Numbered from the stretch's first letter, positions 1 to 11,048 are shown. The stretch: DNA of 64,000 nucleotides from Galaxea fascicularis (GCA_948470475.1 OX419337.1:25468791-25532790); one strand, 5' to 3'. Program-made: numbers and translations. The notes: generated by a model not told the origin, from the letters alone.

Positions 1-44
1 GAAAAGCTGGACTTCTCTTTGGAAGAATAGTCTCGTTAATTCAG

Positions 45-340
45 ATGATGATTTCATTCCTATCCTGGCGGCGGTTGCAACCTATACGAGGCGCGATCTT
101 CACAGATATCAAGGTTTTTAATGAAAATATTTTACCTGCATACACTGTCGATCACATTGAAAGCCAATTCAGCATGACTCGAGAGACCTTTGAACTTCTG
201 TGCCGAGAAGTACAAGCCACAGGAAGAGTTCCTCAACAACACGCGTTTGGAAGGCCTCCAATTCCCCTTCATAAGCAAGTTTTAGCGTTCGTATGGCTGA
301 TAGCTAACTTCGAAGTGATACGTTCGGTGTAGCCGCCATA
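45..340 (+). pseudogene. PIF/Harbinger (HARBI1-like) transposase N-terminal fragment
   Basis: The reading frame of about 95 codons contains the pattern FSMTRETFELLCREV followed by a basic linker, RPPIPLHKQVLAFVWLIAN and a partial RSV. This is the N-terminal helical region of PIF/Harbinger transposases and their domesticated relative HARBI1, just before the DDE nuclease. The family normally continues with a helix-turn-helix of the type 'FGVS'. Here the frame breaks: a shift near base 318 restores FGVAAIF and then ends at a stop near 370. No DDE core follows, so this is a broken fragment. It may extend off the left edge. I infer loss of function. The family assignment rests on pattern recognition only. 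Confidence 0.6.
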
Positions 341-413
341 TTTCCTTACCGAAGATATGATCGAGAGTGACCTGGAACTGAAAAAAAAACCTTTGTGTAA
401 CCCGTAACATGCA

Positions 414-494
414 GTTCCATCGGAAAATTTCCAACGGGAAAACGGGACTACCTTTTCAGAAGTTCAATTTTGTCCGGAAATTTTCCAGTGGAAC
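414..494. repeat. Short inverted repeat (hairpin)
   Basis: Arms of about 21 bases, gttccatcggaaaatttcc and its near reverse complement ccggaaattttccagtggaac, lie about 40 bases apart. The element sits just after the transposase fragment and looks like a small MITE. No target-site duplication was identified. Confidence 0.5.
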
Positions 495-499
495 GAACC

Positions 500-2340
500 A
501 AAAAATTATGTTCCGCTTACAATCCAGCCGAAATTTCCAGAATCTCTTAAGCTTGGTAAATGGAAAACGCCTACAGTATATATATTAATTTTTTTTTTCG
601 AAAACGTTACAAACGAACAAACAAGCGGAACTATGCTTAACTTTCGAATGTGAGATCATCTATAAATAGAGATGTACAAATACGGAAATCCCGTCCACAA
701 GAAAGTGTTCTAAGCTATATCACGTGACTAGTTCAGGTGTCACCCATACGCCTTTAATCTGATTTATATAATATAACCTGGAATAAAGCGAATGCAAATA
801 CACTGAACTGCCCATAACACAGTTCTCTGAAGACGTTCAGAACAGAATGTCCCTTTACAGGTAAAAATATTAACTAGCAAGTCAGCTATCGATTAAAAGT
901 TTGGTAATCTATTTACTGCTGACTAAGGTCCTCGTCTCTTATACCCACGAATTGATGATATTATCAGAAATTCGAGAAAATTAATTTGCATGCCCGATGC
1001 CTCAAATCAATAATTCAAGGTTTTTTTTAACTCTGAAAGGAACATATATTTTATGTGTGAGCTCAAGAGTCAGTCTGTGAGGGCAAACAATAATTTCAGC
1101 AAAGAATGTGAATGACGATTGATGCGTTTGTATGCCGAGTGTTAAGTAGGTGTGTAACTGCGAGGTCAAGTGTGTGACCTGCGATGATTGAGCAGGGTTT
1201 AAGAGCAATCTAAACAACAAGATAAGCTAAGTAAAACTTGCATCTAATGCCTCAATGCGTTCGAATCTAAATATCACGGTAGTTCATTCCTATATTTCGA
1301 TCATACGAATAGAATTCAGGTGTTATGCTCGTGATGCAATGTTATTTTAAAGATTATTGCGAGGAATTTTGCGATCAGTTACCTTCAATGGCCATAAATA
1401 AGATTCAAAGACACTGTTTATGTCATTAACGTCGAAATAACGTTAACAAATTGATTCTATAATATTATACTTCCCTAGATTTCTCCCTTCTCTCTTTGTT
1501 AAGACTGGTCTTTTGTCACGTTAATTAAACAACCATTGTCACCTAAAGATTACAGATGCCAAAAAATTTATTCATGATTTCATCAGTCCAAGAGTGGTTC
1601 TTAACCTTGGTGAAATTAGTTTTCAAAAAGAAAGTTGGACTTAAGCGATATTTGAGTCAGAAATCTAGCTAATTTGCCTCAATGCTAAATCTTGCGTGAC
1701 ATAGCTATGTAATGACAATTCTTGATTGGCACCTGTCACTTCAAATTACTTGAAACTCAAGTTGTAAGCTAAGATAGGTCTAATCTCTTTTTGTGTGAAA
1801 TGGCAATAAAATTTATTGTATTCTGCAACCAGGAGTGCAGTCTAAATTTGATGCTTATTTTAATGCAATTTTTGAGATTTGGGGCAAAAAACCAAGGGGG
1901 GTGGTCTAACTCTTAAGGGAAGAATCGCAGAGCCGGCCCACTTTGTCTTTTAGAGTTGTTTGGTAGTCCCTTCAATCTGGCAAAGTTTCATCCAAATCGG
2001 AGAGATGGAATGTATCACCCCTGCCTGGTCTTCTGGCGAACTCGGTCTTAATCTGTTTTTTGACCGCCTTCAGTAGTGTGTCTGTGTGTGTACCTTGTGT
2101 TTGTGTGTGTACCTTGTGTTTCGTGATGTGTATTATTTTATATAAAAGAGCTATTGTTTGAATTATATCTGTTTTAAGGGCCCTAATTAGTCTTTACTAT
2201 AATGTACCCTTCTACATTCAATATTCTTTCTGGAAATAACTAAAAAAAGAACCTAATACATCTTAACTGTTTATATTTACCTACTTTGTTATCTCTATTT
2301 ATATATATTTGCTTAACGAATGGAGTGAATCTAATAAAAA
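500..2340. other. Gene-free AT-rich stretch
   Basis: I see no convincing exon, RNA gene or organised repeat here other than the GT-rich tract near 2.1 kb. Open frames in this stretch are short and of unbiased composition. It ends in a run of A at about 2336-2347. Confidence 0.5.
2074..2121. repeat. GT-rich microsatellite-like tract
   Basis: Two imperfect copies of a tgtgtgtgtaccttgtgtt block follow one another directly. It is simple-sequence DNA with no coding potential. Confidence 0.7.
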
Positions 2341-2345
2341 AAAAA

Positions 2346-2507
2346 AAGACTCAAAAGTAGAATCATCTTGTACAGCGTAATAAACAGCACCACAAGAAAG
2401 TACTACTCAGTAGCTTTTATTTGAATGGTCACAATTTGGAATTTCATTCCAAACTTAGAAAATATTTGCACAACATAACACAGCTTTCATCTGAGTGGTC
2501 ACATATC
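2346..2507 (-). repeat. Single and partial copy of the 106-bp repeat family, inverted
   Basis: This sequence, including tcttgtacagcgtaataaac and aaagtactactcagtagctt, is the reverse complement of the 106-bp unit repeated in tandem at 39.46-39.80 kb. It includes the closing 'ttgaatggtcac' block. A second partial copy (aacataacacagctttcatc) follows. It shows that the unit is dispersed as well as tandem. Confidence 0.75.
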
Positions 2508-2575
2508 CATAACCAACAGCATCACAGACGGAGCGCATGATAAAATATCAGGTTGGATATCAATGATTGGCTGTA

Positions 2576-2905
2576 AATTAACAATTATTGGATTCGGTTT
2601 TCGCATGATAGCGATAATTTGTGTTATCTGCCGAAGCCGAAGGCTGAGGCGGATAACAAACTGAGGCCTTGTTAATTATCGCTATCACGCGAAAACCGAA
2701 TCCAATAATTGTATTATTATGCATATTCCTGAGCTGCACAGGCAACTCCGCCATAACAAAACTGATCAAACTGCTGGTTAGTGTATTAGTTGACGTCACT
2801 TCTGCATGCATTAAACTATTGTCTGTAGGTATGACGTCAATTCTACATATATAAAAACTATGGTCTGTAGGTATGACGTCAATTCTACATATATAAAAAC
2901 TATGG
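2576..2905. repeat. Dispersed palindromic repeat carrying CRE-like and TATA-like sites
   Basis: Arms of about 38 bases (acaattattggattcggttt... at 2579-2618 and its complement ending 2711) form a hairpin. They are followed by a body with a 42-bp tandem duplication (2821-2862, 2863-2904). A second copy of the same family lies at 52.40-52.73 kb. The body holds three perfect TGACGTCA palindromes (2791, 2832, 2874) and two TATATAAAA strings (2848, 2890). It ends about 125 bases before the first GPCR start codon, so it may supply promoter elements for that gene. That role is inference. Confidence 0.75.
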
Positions 2906-3028
2906 CGTGCTCGTAACTGGTAATTTAAACAGAGCCCAAAGCAACTAACAACCGACGAATGCAAGCTGTTCGCTTTCTGGCATTAAGTGAAAAAGCCTAT
3001 TTCCTTCCTCTACTTAAAACCATCACAA

Positions 3029-4045
3029 ATGGAAACTGATACATCACCAAACAATGGCTCAACCAGTACTTCTCAGTCTTCATTTTCTGAAGATCTTCCT
3101 TCCAAAGTAGACGGTATCGCAATATGCAGCGCCTTAGCGGTGGAAGCAGTGTTGATTATCGCTGGAAACTTACTCACAATTATTGTTTTCGTGCTGAACA
3201 AAACCCTTCGTAACAAGAGTTTATATTTAGTTGTTAATATGGCGGTTGCTGATCTTATTTTGGGAGCTGTGATCCTACCCCTTCGAATCTTCGCAGTAGG
3301 GAGCGTGTATCATGTTTGGGAAGGAACAGTACACAGTTCTTTTTTTACCTTTTTGAACATTGCGGACTCCTTTTTTCTGCAAGGCTCGTTGCTCTCTGCA
3401 TCCATGATATCCATTGAGAGACTTTACGCCATCTATTGGCCTTTAAAACACCGATCACTGTCATCGCGATCTTATCGCAATGTTGTTTTCATTGTGTGGG
3501 CTTCAAGTATCATTGTCTCGACGATCTTTACGGTGTTAAATCTTTTAACTACAGCCAAACATGCAATCTATACTTTGGTATCGTACTTCATCTTTCTTCT
3601 CCTTATTGTATGTGGCTGTAACATTGGTATTTGGAGAAAGTTCCAGCAAGGACCTTTTGCTTCACAACAGCAAAACAGAGCCTCACAAAACTATCGCTTA
3701 ACAAAAACATTGTTACTCGTATCTTGTCTTGCCTTGCTATCATGGCTGCCTTTACTTATCGTCAACTATTTACGCTTTAAGTTTTTAATCAAATCACCTA
3801 CCATATTGTTCGTTGCTGTTGTCGCAAACTTTTCGAACTCTTTTGTCAATCCAATCGTGTATGCGTTACGAATACCCGAGTTAAGACAAGCGCTGGCTCT
3901 GAGCTGTTTTAACAGGTACCCGTCGATAGACATGAAAGAAAATGAGAGGAAAAACAGGAATGCCGCTTTGATGTCGGAGACACAGCTAAGAACATTGTCA
4001 ACTGATCCAGTGAACATCAGTTCTAGTGCAAGCACCATATTATGA
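3029..4045 (+). CDS. Class A (rhodopsin-family) GPCR, copy 1, intronless
   Basis: A 338-residue seven-helix receptor in one exon. I start at the ATG at 3029, in context acaaatgg. The upstream in-frame extension begins with GTG and is not needed. Key residues seen: sequon NGS at residue 9, N47 (TM1), D75 in NMAVADLILGA (TM2), E130-R131 in ERLYAIYWPL (a DRY variant, end of TM3), W157 (TM4), S238-W-L-P241 (TM6) and NPIVY at 274-278 (TM7), followed by a helix-8-like IPELRQAL and a Ser/Thr-rich tail. No cysteine is present at the top of TM3 or in the short second extracellular loop, and TM5 lacks the usual proline. These features recall the melanocortin/adenosine-like (MECA) branch. The ligand is unknown. 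The likely location is the plasma membrane, coupled to a G protein. A repeat with TATA-like strings lies just upstream. Confidence 0.93.
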   Translation: METDTSPNNGSTSTSQSSFSEDLPSKVDGIAICSALAVEAVLIIAGNLLTIIVFVLNKTLRNKSLYLVVNMAVADLILGAVILPLRIFAVGSVYHVWEGTVHSSFFTFLNIADSFFLQGSLLSASMISIERLYAIYWPLKHRSLSSRSYRNVVFIVWASSIIVSTIFTVLNLLTTAKHAIYTLVSYFIFLLLIVCGCNIGIWRKFQQGPFASQQQNRASQNYRLTKTLLLVSCLALLSWLPLLIVNYLRFKFLIKSPTILFVAVVANFSNSFVNPIVYALRIPELRQALALSCFNRYPSIDMKENERKNRNAALMSETQLRTLSTDPVNISSSASTIL

Positions 4046-5132
4046 ACGCTTGTCCAAATTGCTTTATACCGCCGCTTCGATGCTGGGGGTACAGCTAAAA
4101 GCTTTTCTAAGCCATTCATCTCCAGCTGCTTTATCCTAACGGCAATCGGAACCCGAATTTACATAGGAAGGAATGTGCCAAAAACAATATGGCAGTGAAT
4201 GATGTGGACCTGATATAAAGCACGCGTAAGGATGTTAAAAGAATGGAGCCCAACCTAAACTGTAACACCTTTACCGATTTCTCAATATAAAGAAAATGAT
4301 GAAAAACCTGAAAGGATCCAAGGAACTCAGTTACAATATTGCTAAAATATTTACTTTAGAATTTAGCAGCTTTAATTAAACGCAGCCTTTCCTCAGGCGA
4401 CGTCTTGTGGCGATCCCGGCGGCTAAAAACTGAAGACGAATTTTGCCAATGTTTGCTCTTGCAGAAAACTAGGAATAAAATGTATAGATTGAAGTGACAA
4501 TTAATTGAGAGTGATTTTGTACTGTTTAAGTGCTACATCAATGAGCATAAAACTACTCAGAGCGAAAAAAATGGGCGTAGCAAAACCCACAAATCGTTTA
4601 TAAAATATGGTAAAATGCGATGACAAACCTCCTGTTCACAAAACAGTGAATTCAAGATGGCGGACGAAGTGACTAAAGACAACAGGACTGTTCCTTGCGT
4701 AGTGATGGTTATTGCCAGCGCGTTAGCAAAGGCGTCAAATAAGCAAGTGATCAGGCCTTAATTTGCGTGATATTAAAGCCAGTATGTCTTGTTATTTCTA
4801 CCTTAATTAAACTGCACATATCTTGAAACTTGTAAGACTCGTGTTCGACATCAATGATTGGACATGAATCAGAATTTGTAACACGGTGTCACTTGCTCGT
4901 GATTACTAAGTAGGTGTACCAGTCTTTAATTTGCTTCAAATTGCAACCACTATGTTTTATTACTGCACATATCTTGAAATATGCAAGGATCTGATTGGCT
5001 GCGAGATCACATGCAAGTGATTAAAGGTGACACAAATTTTACTTTCCGCATCAAGGAAACGCCAGTTGCAAGCTATCCGCTTTCACGCACTACAGTAAAA
5101 ACGTTTCGATCGTGTAGTAAGAAGTCCTTAAA
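4046..5132 (+). other. Intergenic flank upstream of GPCR copy 2
   Basis: No gene is seen. The stretch 4615-5030 is recognisably similar to the region upstream of GPCR copy 3 (about 11.83-12.72 kb). Shared blocks include acagtgaattcaagatg, 'ttgttatttc(t/c)acctta' and cacatgcaagtgattaaag. This indicates that the promoter region was duplicated together with the gene. Confidence 0.55.
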
Positions 5133-6089
5133 ATGGAAAGAAATATATCTGTTAGCAATCGCTCGCAACACAACATTCAAAAAATGCCTGCCCGTCCTTC
5201 GGAAGAAGAAGGTATCGCATTTTGCACCATTTTAGCGTTGGAAGGCGTCTTGGCTGTCTTAGAAAATTCCCTCAGTATTGCTCTCTTTCTGCTCAACAAG
5301 AATCTTCGTAAGAAGAGTGTAATTCTGGTTATAAATATGGCGGTTGTTGATCTGGTATTGGGAGCTGTAATATTACCAACCTATGTATATATCACCGGAG
5401 ATAACTACAAGCTATGGACAGTACGAGTGCAAGTGACTGTCTTCCCCATCACTTGGTTTGTTATTGTGGTCAGTCTTTTCATGCATGGATCTTTGCTATC
5501 TGCGGTCGTAATATCTGCTGAGAGATTTTACGCCATCTACTGGCCGCTGAAGCACCGAACACTAACAAACCGAGCATACCGCAATGTTATTGTAATCGTT
5601 TGGGCATTAAGCCTCGTAGTTTCAGTGATGCTAATCGGAAGCAATTGTATTGGAGAGCTGTACGCAAGCTATGCTGTAACATCATACTTTTGTATTCTAC
5701 TTATCATTGTATGTAGCTGCAACATCGGCATTTGGAGAAAGTTTCGAAACCAACCTTTTGTTTCCGAACAGTGCAACAGAGAATCACAAAACAAGCGCTT
5801 GACAAAAACATTGTTGTTTGTATCTTTTGTTGCGTTGCTGTCATGGCTTCCATTAATCGTTGTACTTCTTTTAGCGGTTGGCACTAAGTTAAACCTATTT
5901 GTCTTGGGTGTTGCAGTGGTTTTAAACTTTTCCAGCTCTTTGCTCAATCCAGTTGTGTACGTCTTAAGAATTCCTAAATTTAGACAAACGTTGGGCTCGT
6001 GGTTTAGAAGGAAAACAACGATCAAATTGAAACCTAATAAAGAAAGAGTGAACTTAGCAGTCGCTTTGACGCAGGTGACACGATTATAA
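5133..6089 (+). CDS. Class A GPCR, copy 2, intronless
   Basis: A 318-residue seven-helix receptor starting at ATG 5133, with sequons NIS and NRS close to the N-terminus. TM2 reads NMAVVDLVLGA, TM3 ends in ERFYAIYWPLKHR, TM6 carries SWLP and TM7 NPVVY, followed by RIPKFRQ and a short basic tail. TM1 has glutamate in place of the near-universal glycine before the conserved asparagine (LENSLSI). The TM3 and second-loop disulfide cysteine pair is absent. It is closest to copy 3 and shares its upstream and downstream flanks, so the two are recent duplicates now separated by the minisatellite. A poly(A) signal in a context conserved with copy 3 lies about 300 bases downstream. Ligand unknown. Confidence 0.93.
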   Translation: MERNISVSNRSQHNIQKMPARPSEEEGIAFCTILALEGVLAVLENSLSIALFLLNKNLRKKSVILVINMAVVDLVLGAVILPTYVYITGDNYKLWTVRVQVTVFPITWFVIVVSLFMHGSLLSAVVISAERFYAIYWPLKHRTLTNRAYRNVIVIVWALSLVVSVMLIGSNCIGELYASYAVTSYFCILLIIVCSCNIGIWRKFRNQPFVSEQCNRESQNKRLTKTLLFVSFVALLSWLPLIVVLLLAVGTKLNLFVLGVAVVLNFSSSLLNPVVYVLRIPKFRQTLGSWFRRKTTIKLKPNKERVNLAVALTQVTRL

Positions 6090-6395
6090 ATATGAACAGA
6101 CGGTAATTGAGCTTCGACCTTCACAAAGTTATACGAGGCAGCTGTGCTGTCATGGAGACGGATCAACAAATACTTGGCAACGACAAGTTCGAAGTATTTT
6201 TGTGACTGCAATAGTTTTTTGAAAAGTGGAATGCAAGCAAATATCGTGTTCGACTGTTTTCTTTTCCATGCAATTTAAGGAATATGAGTTCACTTCCAGT
6301 TCTCCAGTTTGAGTTCGAATGGGTAGCGGTTGGCATATACTTTTAAAAAGCATCATAAAAAGCTACCTATACTATGGATTACCATGTTAAACACC

Positions 6396-6401
6396 AATAA
6401 A
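6396..6401 (+). promoter_or_regulatory. Putative poly(A) signal of GPCR copy 2
   Basis: AATAAA lies inside acaccaataaa. The same acaccaataaa context recurs downstream of GPCR copy 3 at 15184-15189, which supports function through conservation of the duplicated 3' flank. Confidence 0.6.
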
Positions 6402-6526
6402 AATGTGATTATAGTCATAGCTGTGTTCGGTTTTGATTGAGGTTAATTAATGCTTCCTGTTTATTTAACCTTATAGCATATTTTACCAAAACTCAACCTT
6501 TTTCCTTAGCCGATTTTATGTATTGA

Positions 6527-6600
6527 CTCTTTAAACCCTAAGGGTGACCAGCATCAAATTTCTCTTTGTAAATATCAACGCTTTATAAAACAGCCGAGTA
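6527..6600 (+). repeat. Left half of the dispersed repeat that hosts the minisatellite
   Basis: The blocks ccctaagggtgaccagcatc, aaatttctctttgtaaatat and aacgctttataaaacag match, on the opposite strand, the repeat copy at 49.11-49.32 kb. The matching right half lies at 11005-11048, on the other side of the array. Confidence 0.75.
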
Positions 6601-9600
6601 GTCACGAGAGTAGTCATGAGAATAAAGGACAAGATCACTAGAATTAAGGACAGGATCTTGAGAATTAGGACAGGATCACGAGAATTAAGGACAGGATCAC
6701 GAAAATTAAGTACAGGATCACGAGAATTAAGGACAGAATCACGAGAATTAAGTACAGGATCACGAGAATTAAGGACAGGATCACGAGAATTAAGTACAGG
6801 ATCACGAGAATTAAGGACAGGATCACGAGAATTAAGGACAGGATCACGAGAATTAAGGACAGGATCACGAGAATTAGGACAGGATCACGAGAATTAAGGA
6901 CAGGATCGCGAGAATTAAGGACAGGATCACGAGAATTAAGGACAAGATCACGAGAATTAAGGACAGGATCACGAGAATTAAGGACAAGATCACGAGAATT
7001 AAGCACAGGATCACGAGAATTAAAGACAAGATCACGAGAATTAAGGACAGGATCACGAGAATTAGGACAGGATCACGAGAATTAAGGACAGGATCACGAG
7101 AATTAAGGACAGGATCACGAGAATTAAGGACAAGATCACGAGAATTAAGGACAGGATCACGAGAATTAAGGACAAGATCACGAGAATTAAGGACACGATC
7201 ACGAGAATTAGGACAAGATCACGAGAATTAAGGACAGGATCACGAGAATTAAGGACAGGATCACGAGAATTAAGGACAGGATCACGAGAATTAGGACAGG
7301 ATCACGAGAATTAAGGACAGGATCACGAGAATTAAGGACAGGATCACGAGAATTAAGCACAGGATCACGAGAATTAAGCACAGGATCACGAGAATTAAGG
7401 ACAGGATCACGAGAATTAAGGACAAGATCACGAGAATTAAGGACAGGATCACGAGAATTAAGGACAAGATCACGAGAATTAAGTACAGGCTCACGAGAAT
7501 CAAGGACAAGATCACGAGAATTAGGACGGGATCACGAGAATTAAGGACAGGATCACGAGAATTAGGACAGGATCACGAGAATTAAGGACAGGATCACGAG
7601 AATTAGGACAGGATTACGAGAATTAAGGACAGGATCACGAGAATTAAGGACAAGATCACGAGAATTAAGGACAAGATCACGAGAATTAAGGACAAGATCA
7701 CGAGAATTAAGGACAGGATCACGAGAATTAAGCACAGGATCACGAGAATTAAGGACAGGATCACGAGAATTAAGCACAGGATCACGAGAATTAGGACAGG
7801 ATCACGAGAATTAAGGACAGGATCACGAGAATCAAGGACAAGATCACGAGAATTAGGACAAGATCACGAGAATTAAGGGCAGGATCACGAGAATTAGGAC
7901 AGGATCACGAGAATTAGGACAGGATCACGAGAATTAAGGACAGGATCACGAGAATTAAGGACAAGATCACGAGAATTAAGGACAGGATCACGAGAATTAA
8001 GCACAGGATCACGAGAATTAGGACAGGATCACGAGAATTAAGTACAGGCTCACGAGAATCAAGGACAAGATCACGAGAATTAGGACGGGATCACGAGAAT
8101 TAAGGACAGGATCACGAGAATTAGGACAGGATCACGAGAATTAAGGACAGGATCACGAGAATTAGGACAGGATCACGAGAATTAAGCACAGGATCACGAG
8201 AATTAGGACAGCATCAGGAGAATTAAGTACAGGATCACAAGAATTAAGGACAGGATCAGGAGAATCAAGGACAGGATCACGAGAATCAAGGACAGGATCA
8301 CGAGAATTAAGGACAGGATCACGAGAATGAAGGACAGGATCACGAGAATTAGGACAGGATCACGAGAATTAGGACAGCATCACGAGAATTAAGGACAGGA
8401 TCACGAGAATTAAGGACAGGATCACGAGAATTAAGGACAGGATCACGAGAATTAAGGACAGGATCACGAGAATTAAGCACAGGACCACGAGAATTAAAGA
8501 CAGGATCACGAGAATTAAGGACAGGATCACGAGAATTAAGGACAAGATCACGAGAATTAAAGACAAGATCACGAGAATTAAGGACAGGATCACGAGAATT
8601 AAAGTCAGGATCACGAGAATTAGGACAGGATCACGAGAATTAAAGACAAGATCACGAGAATTAAGGACAAGATCACGAGAATTAAGGACAGGATCACGAG
8701 AATTAAGGACAAGATCACGAGAATTAAGGACAAGATCACGAGAATTAAGGACAAGATCACGAGAATTAAGGACAGGATCACGAGAATTAAGCACAGGATC
8801 ACGAGAATTAGGACAGGATCACGAGAATTAGGACAGGATCACGAGAATCAAGGACAGGATTACGAGAATTAAGGACAGGATTACGAGAATTAAGGACAGG
8901 ATCACGAGAATTAAGGACAGGATCACGAGAATTAGGACGGGATCACGAGAATTAGGACAGGATCACGAGAATTAAGGACAAGATCACGAGAATTAGGACA
9001 GGATCACGAGAATTAAAGACAAGATCACGAGAATTAAGGACAGGATCACGAGAATTAAGGACAAGATCACGAGAATTAGGACAGGATCACGAGAATTAAG
9101 GACAGGATCACGAGAATTAAGGACAGGATCACGAGAATTAAGGACAGGATCACGAGAATTAAGGACAGGATCACGAGAATTAAGTACAGGATCACGAGAA
9201 TTAAGGACAGGATCACGAGAATTAAGGACAAGATCACGAGAATTAAGCACAGGATCATGAGAATTAAGGACAGGATCACGAGAATTAAGGACAGGATCAC
9301 GAGAATTAAGGACAGGATCACGAGAATTAAGGACAGGATCACGAGAATTAAGGACAAGATCACGAGAATTAGGACAGGATCACGAGAATTAAGGACAGGA
9401 TCACGAGAATTAAGGACAGGATCACGAGAATTAGGACAAGATCACGACAATTAGGACAGGATCACGAGAATTAGGACAGGATCACTAGAATTAAGTACAG
9501 GATCACAAGAATTAAGGACAGGATCAGGAGAATTAAGGACACGATCACGAGAATTAAGGACAGGATCACAAGAATTAAGGACAGGATCACGAGAATTAGG

Positions 9601-11004
9601 ACAGGATCACGAGAATTAAGTACAGGATCACGAGAATTAGGACAGGATCACGAGAATTAAGTACAGGATGACGAGAATTAGGACAGGATCAAGAGAATTA
9701 AGGACAAGATCACGAGAATTCAGGACAAGATCACGAGAATTAAGGACAGGATCACGAGAATTAAGCACAGGATCACGAGAATTAAGCACAGGATCACGAG
9801 AATTAAGGACAGGATCACGAGAATCAAGGACAGGATCACGAGAATTAAGGACAAGATCACGAGAATTAAGCACAGGATCACGAGAATTAAGGACAGGATT
9901 ACGAGAATTAAGGACAGGATCACGAGAATTAGTACAGGATCACGAGAATTAAGGACAGGATCACGAGAATTAAGGACAGGATCACGAGAATCAAGGACAG
10001 GATCTTGAGAATTAAGGACAGAATCACGAGAATTAGGACAGGATCACGAGAATTAGGACAGGATCACGAGAATTAGGACAGCATCACGAGAATTAGGACA
10101 GCATCACGAGAATTAGGACAGGATCACGAGAATTAGGACAGCATCACGAGAATTAGGACAGGATCACGAGAATTAAGCACAGGATCACGAGAATTAAGCA
10201 CAGGATCACGAGAATTAAGGACAGGATCACGAGAATTAAGGACAGGATCACGAGAATTAAGGACAAGATCACGAGAATTAAGGACAAGATCACGAGAATT
10301 AAGGACAGGATCACGAGAATTAAGGACAGGATCACGAGAATTAAGCACAGGATCACGAGAATTAAGGACAGGATCACGAGAATTAGGACAGGATCACGAG
10401 AATTAAGGACAGGATCACGAGAATTAAGCACAGGATCACGAGAATTAAGCACAGGATCACGAGAATTAAGGACAGGATCACGAGAATTAAGGACAGGATC
10501 ACGAGAATTAAGGACAGGATCACGAGAATTAAGGACAGGATCACGAGAATTAAGGACAGGATCACGAGAATTAAGGACAGGATCACGAGAATTAAGGACA
10601 GGATCACGAGAATTAAGGACAAGATCACGAGAATCAAGGACAGGATCACGAGAATTAAGGACAAGATCACGAGAATCAAGGACAGGATCACGAGAATTAA
10701 GGACAGGATCACGAGAATTAAGGACAGGATCACGAGAATTAAGGACAGGATCACGAGAATTAAGGACAAGATCACGAGAATTAGGACAAGATCACGAGAA
10801 TTAAGGACAGGATCAGGAGAATTAAGGACAAGATCACGAGAATTAAGGACAGGATCACGAGAATTAAGGACAGGATCACGAGAATTAAGGACAAGATCAC
10901 GAGAATTAAGGACACGATCACGAGAATTAAGGACAAGATCACGAGAATTAAGGACAGGATCACGAGAATTAAGGAGAAGATCACGAGAATTAGGACGGGA
11001 TCAC
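6600..11004 (+). repeat. 4.4-kb minisatellite, 21-bp unit (aaggacaggatcacgagaatt)
   Basis: About 210 head-to-tail units of aaggacaggatcacgagaatt are present. A frequent 20-bp version lacks one A after 'att'. Common substitutions are gg to ag in 'acaggatc', aagg to aagc or aagt, and tcacg to tcagg. Nearly every unit keeps a GATC tetramer. The 21-bp units keep frame and so give artefactual ORFs such as repeats of RELRTGS or LNSRDPV. The 20-bp units break those frames throughout, so the array is not coding. A block of more than 100 bases starting at 7481 reappears identically at 8040 (559-bp shift), showing higher-order duplication. The array lies between GPCR copies 2 and 3. Confidence 0.97.
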
Positions 11005-11048
11005 TCAAGATGAAATTCGTTGATATTTTAAAAATTTCTCCCTACTAC
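11005..11048 (+). repeat. Right half of the dispersed repeat that hosts the minisatellite
   Basis: The sequence caagatgaaattcgttgata followed by 'ttttaaaaatttctccc' aligns with the part of the 49.1-49.3 kb repeat copy lying immediately beyond its single 21-bp unit. Together with 6527-6600 it frames the array. Confidence 0.65.

Noticed and set aside
2987..3028. A 14-residue N-terminal extension of GPCR copy 1
   Set aside because: It would start at GTG. The in-frame ATG at 3029 gives an N-terminus like that of the paralogues.
5669..6211. A 180-codon minus-strand frame
   Set aside because: It is antisense to GPCR copy 2. Similar antisense frames occur in copies 1, 3, 4, 5 and 6 and reflect the codon bias of the receptors.
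6600..11004. A CRISPR-like array of regular repeats
   Set aside because: There are no spacers: units are directly adjacent and near-identical, and the genome is animal.
6616..11008. Many long open frames with repeats of RELRTGS, LNSRDPV or LILVILS in the minisatellite
   Set aside because: They follow from the 21-bp periodicity. The mixed 20-bp units break every frame, and open frames occur equally on both strands.
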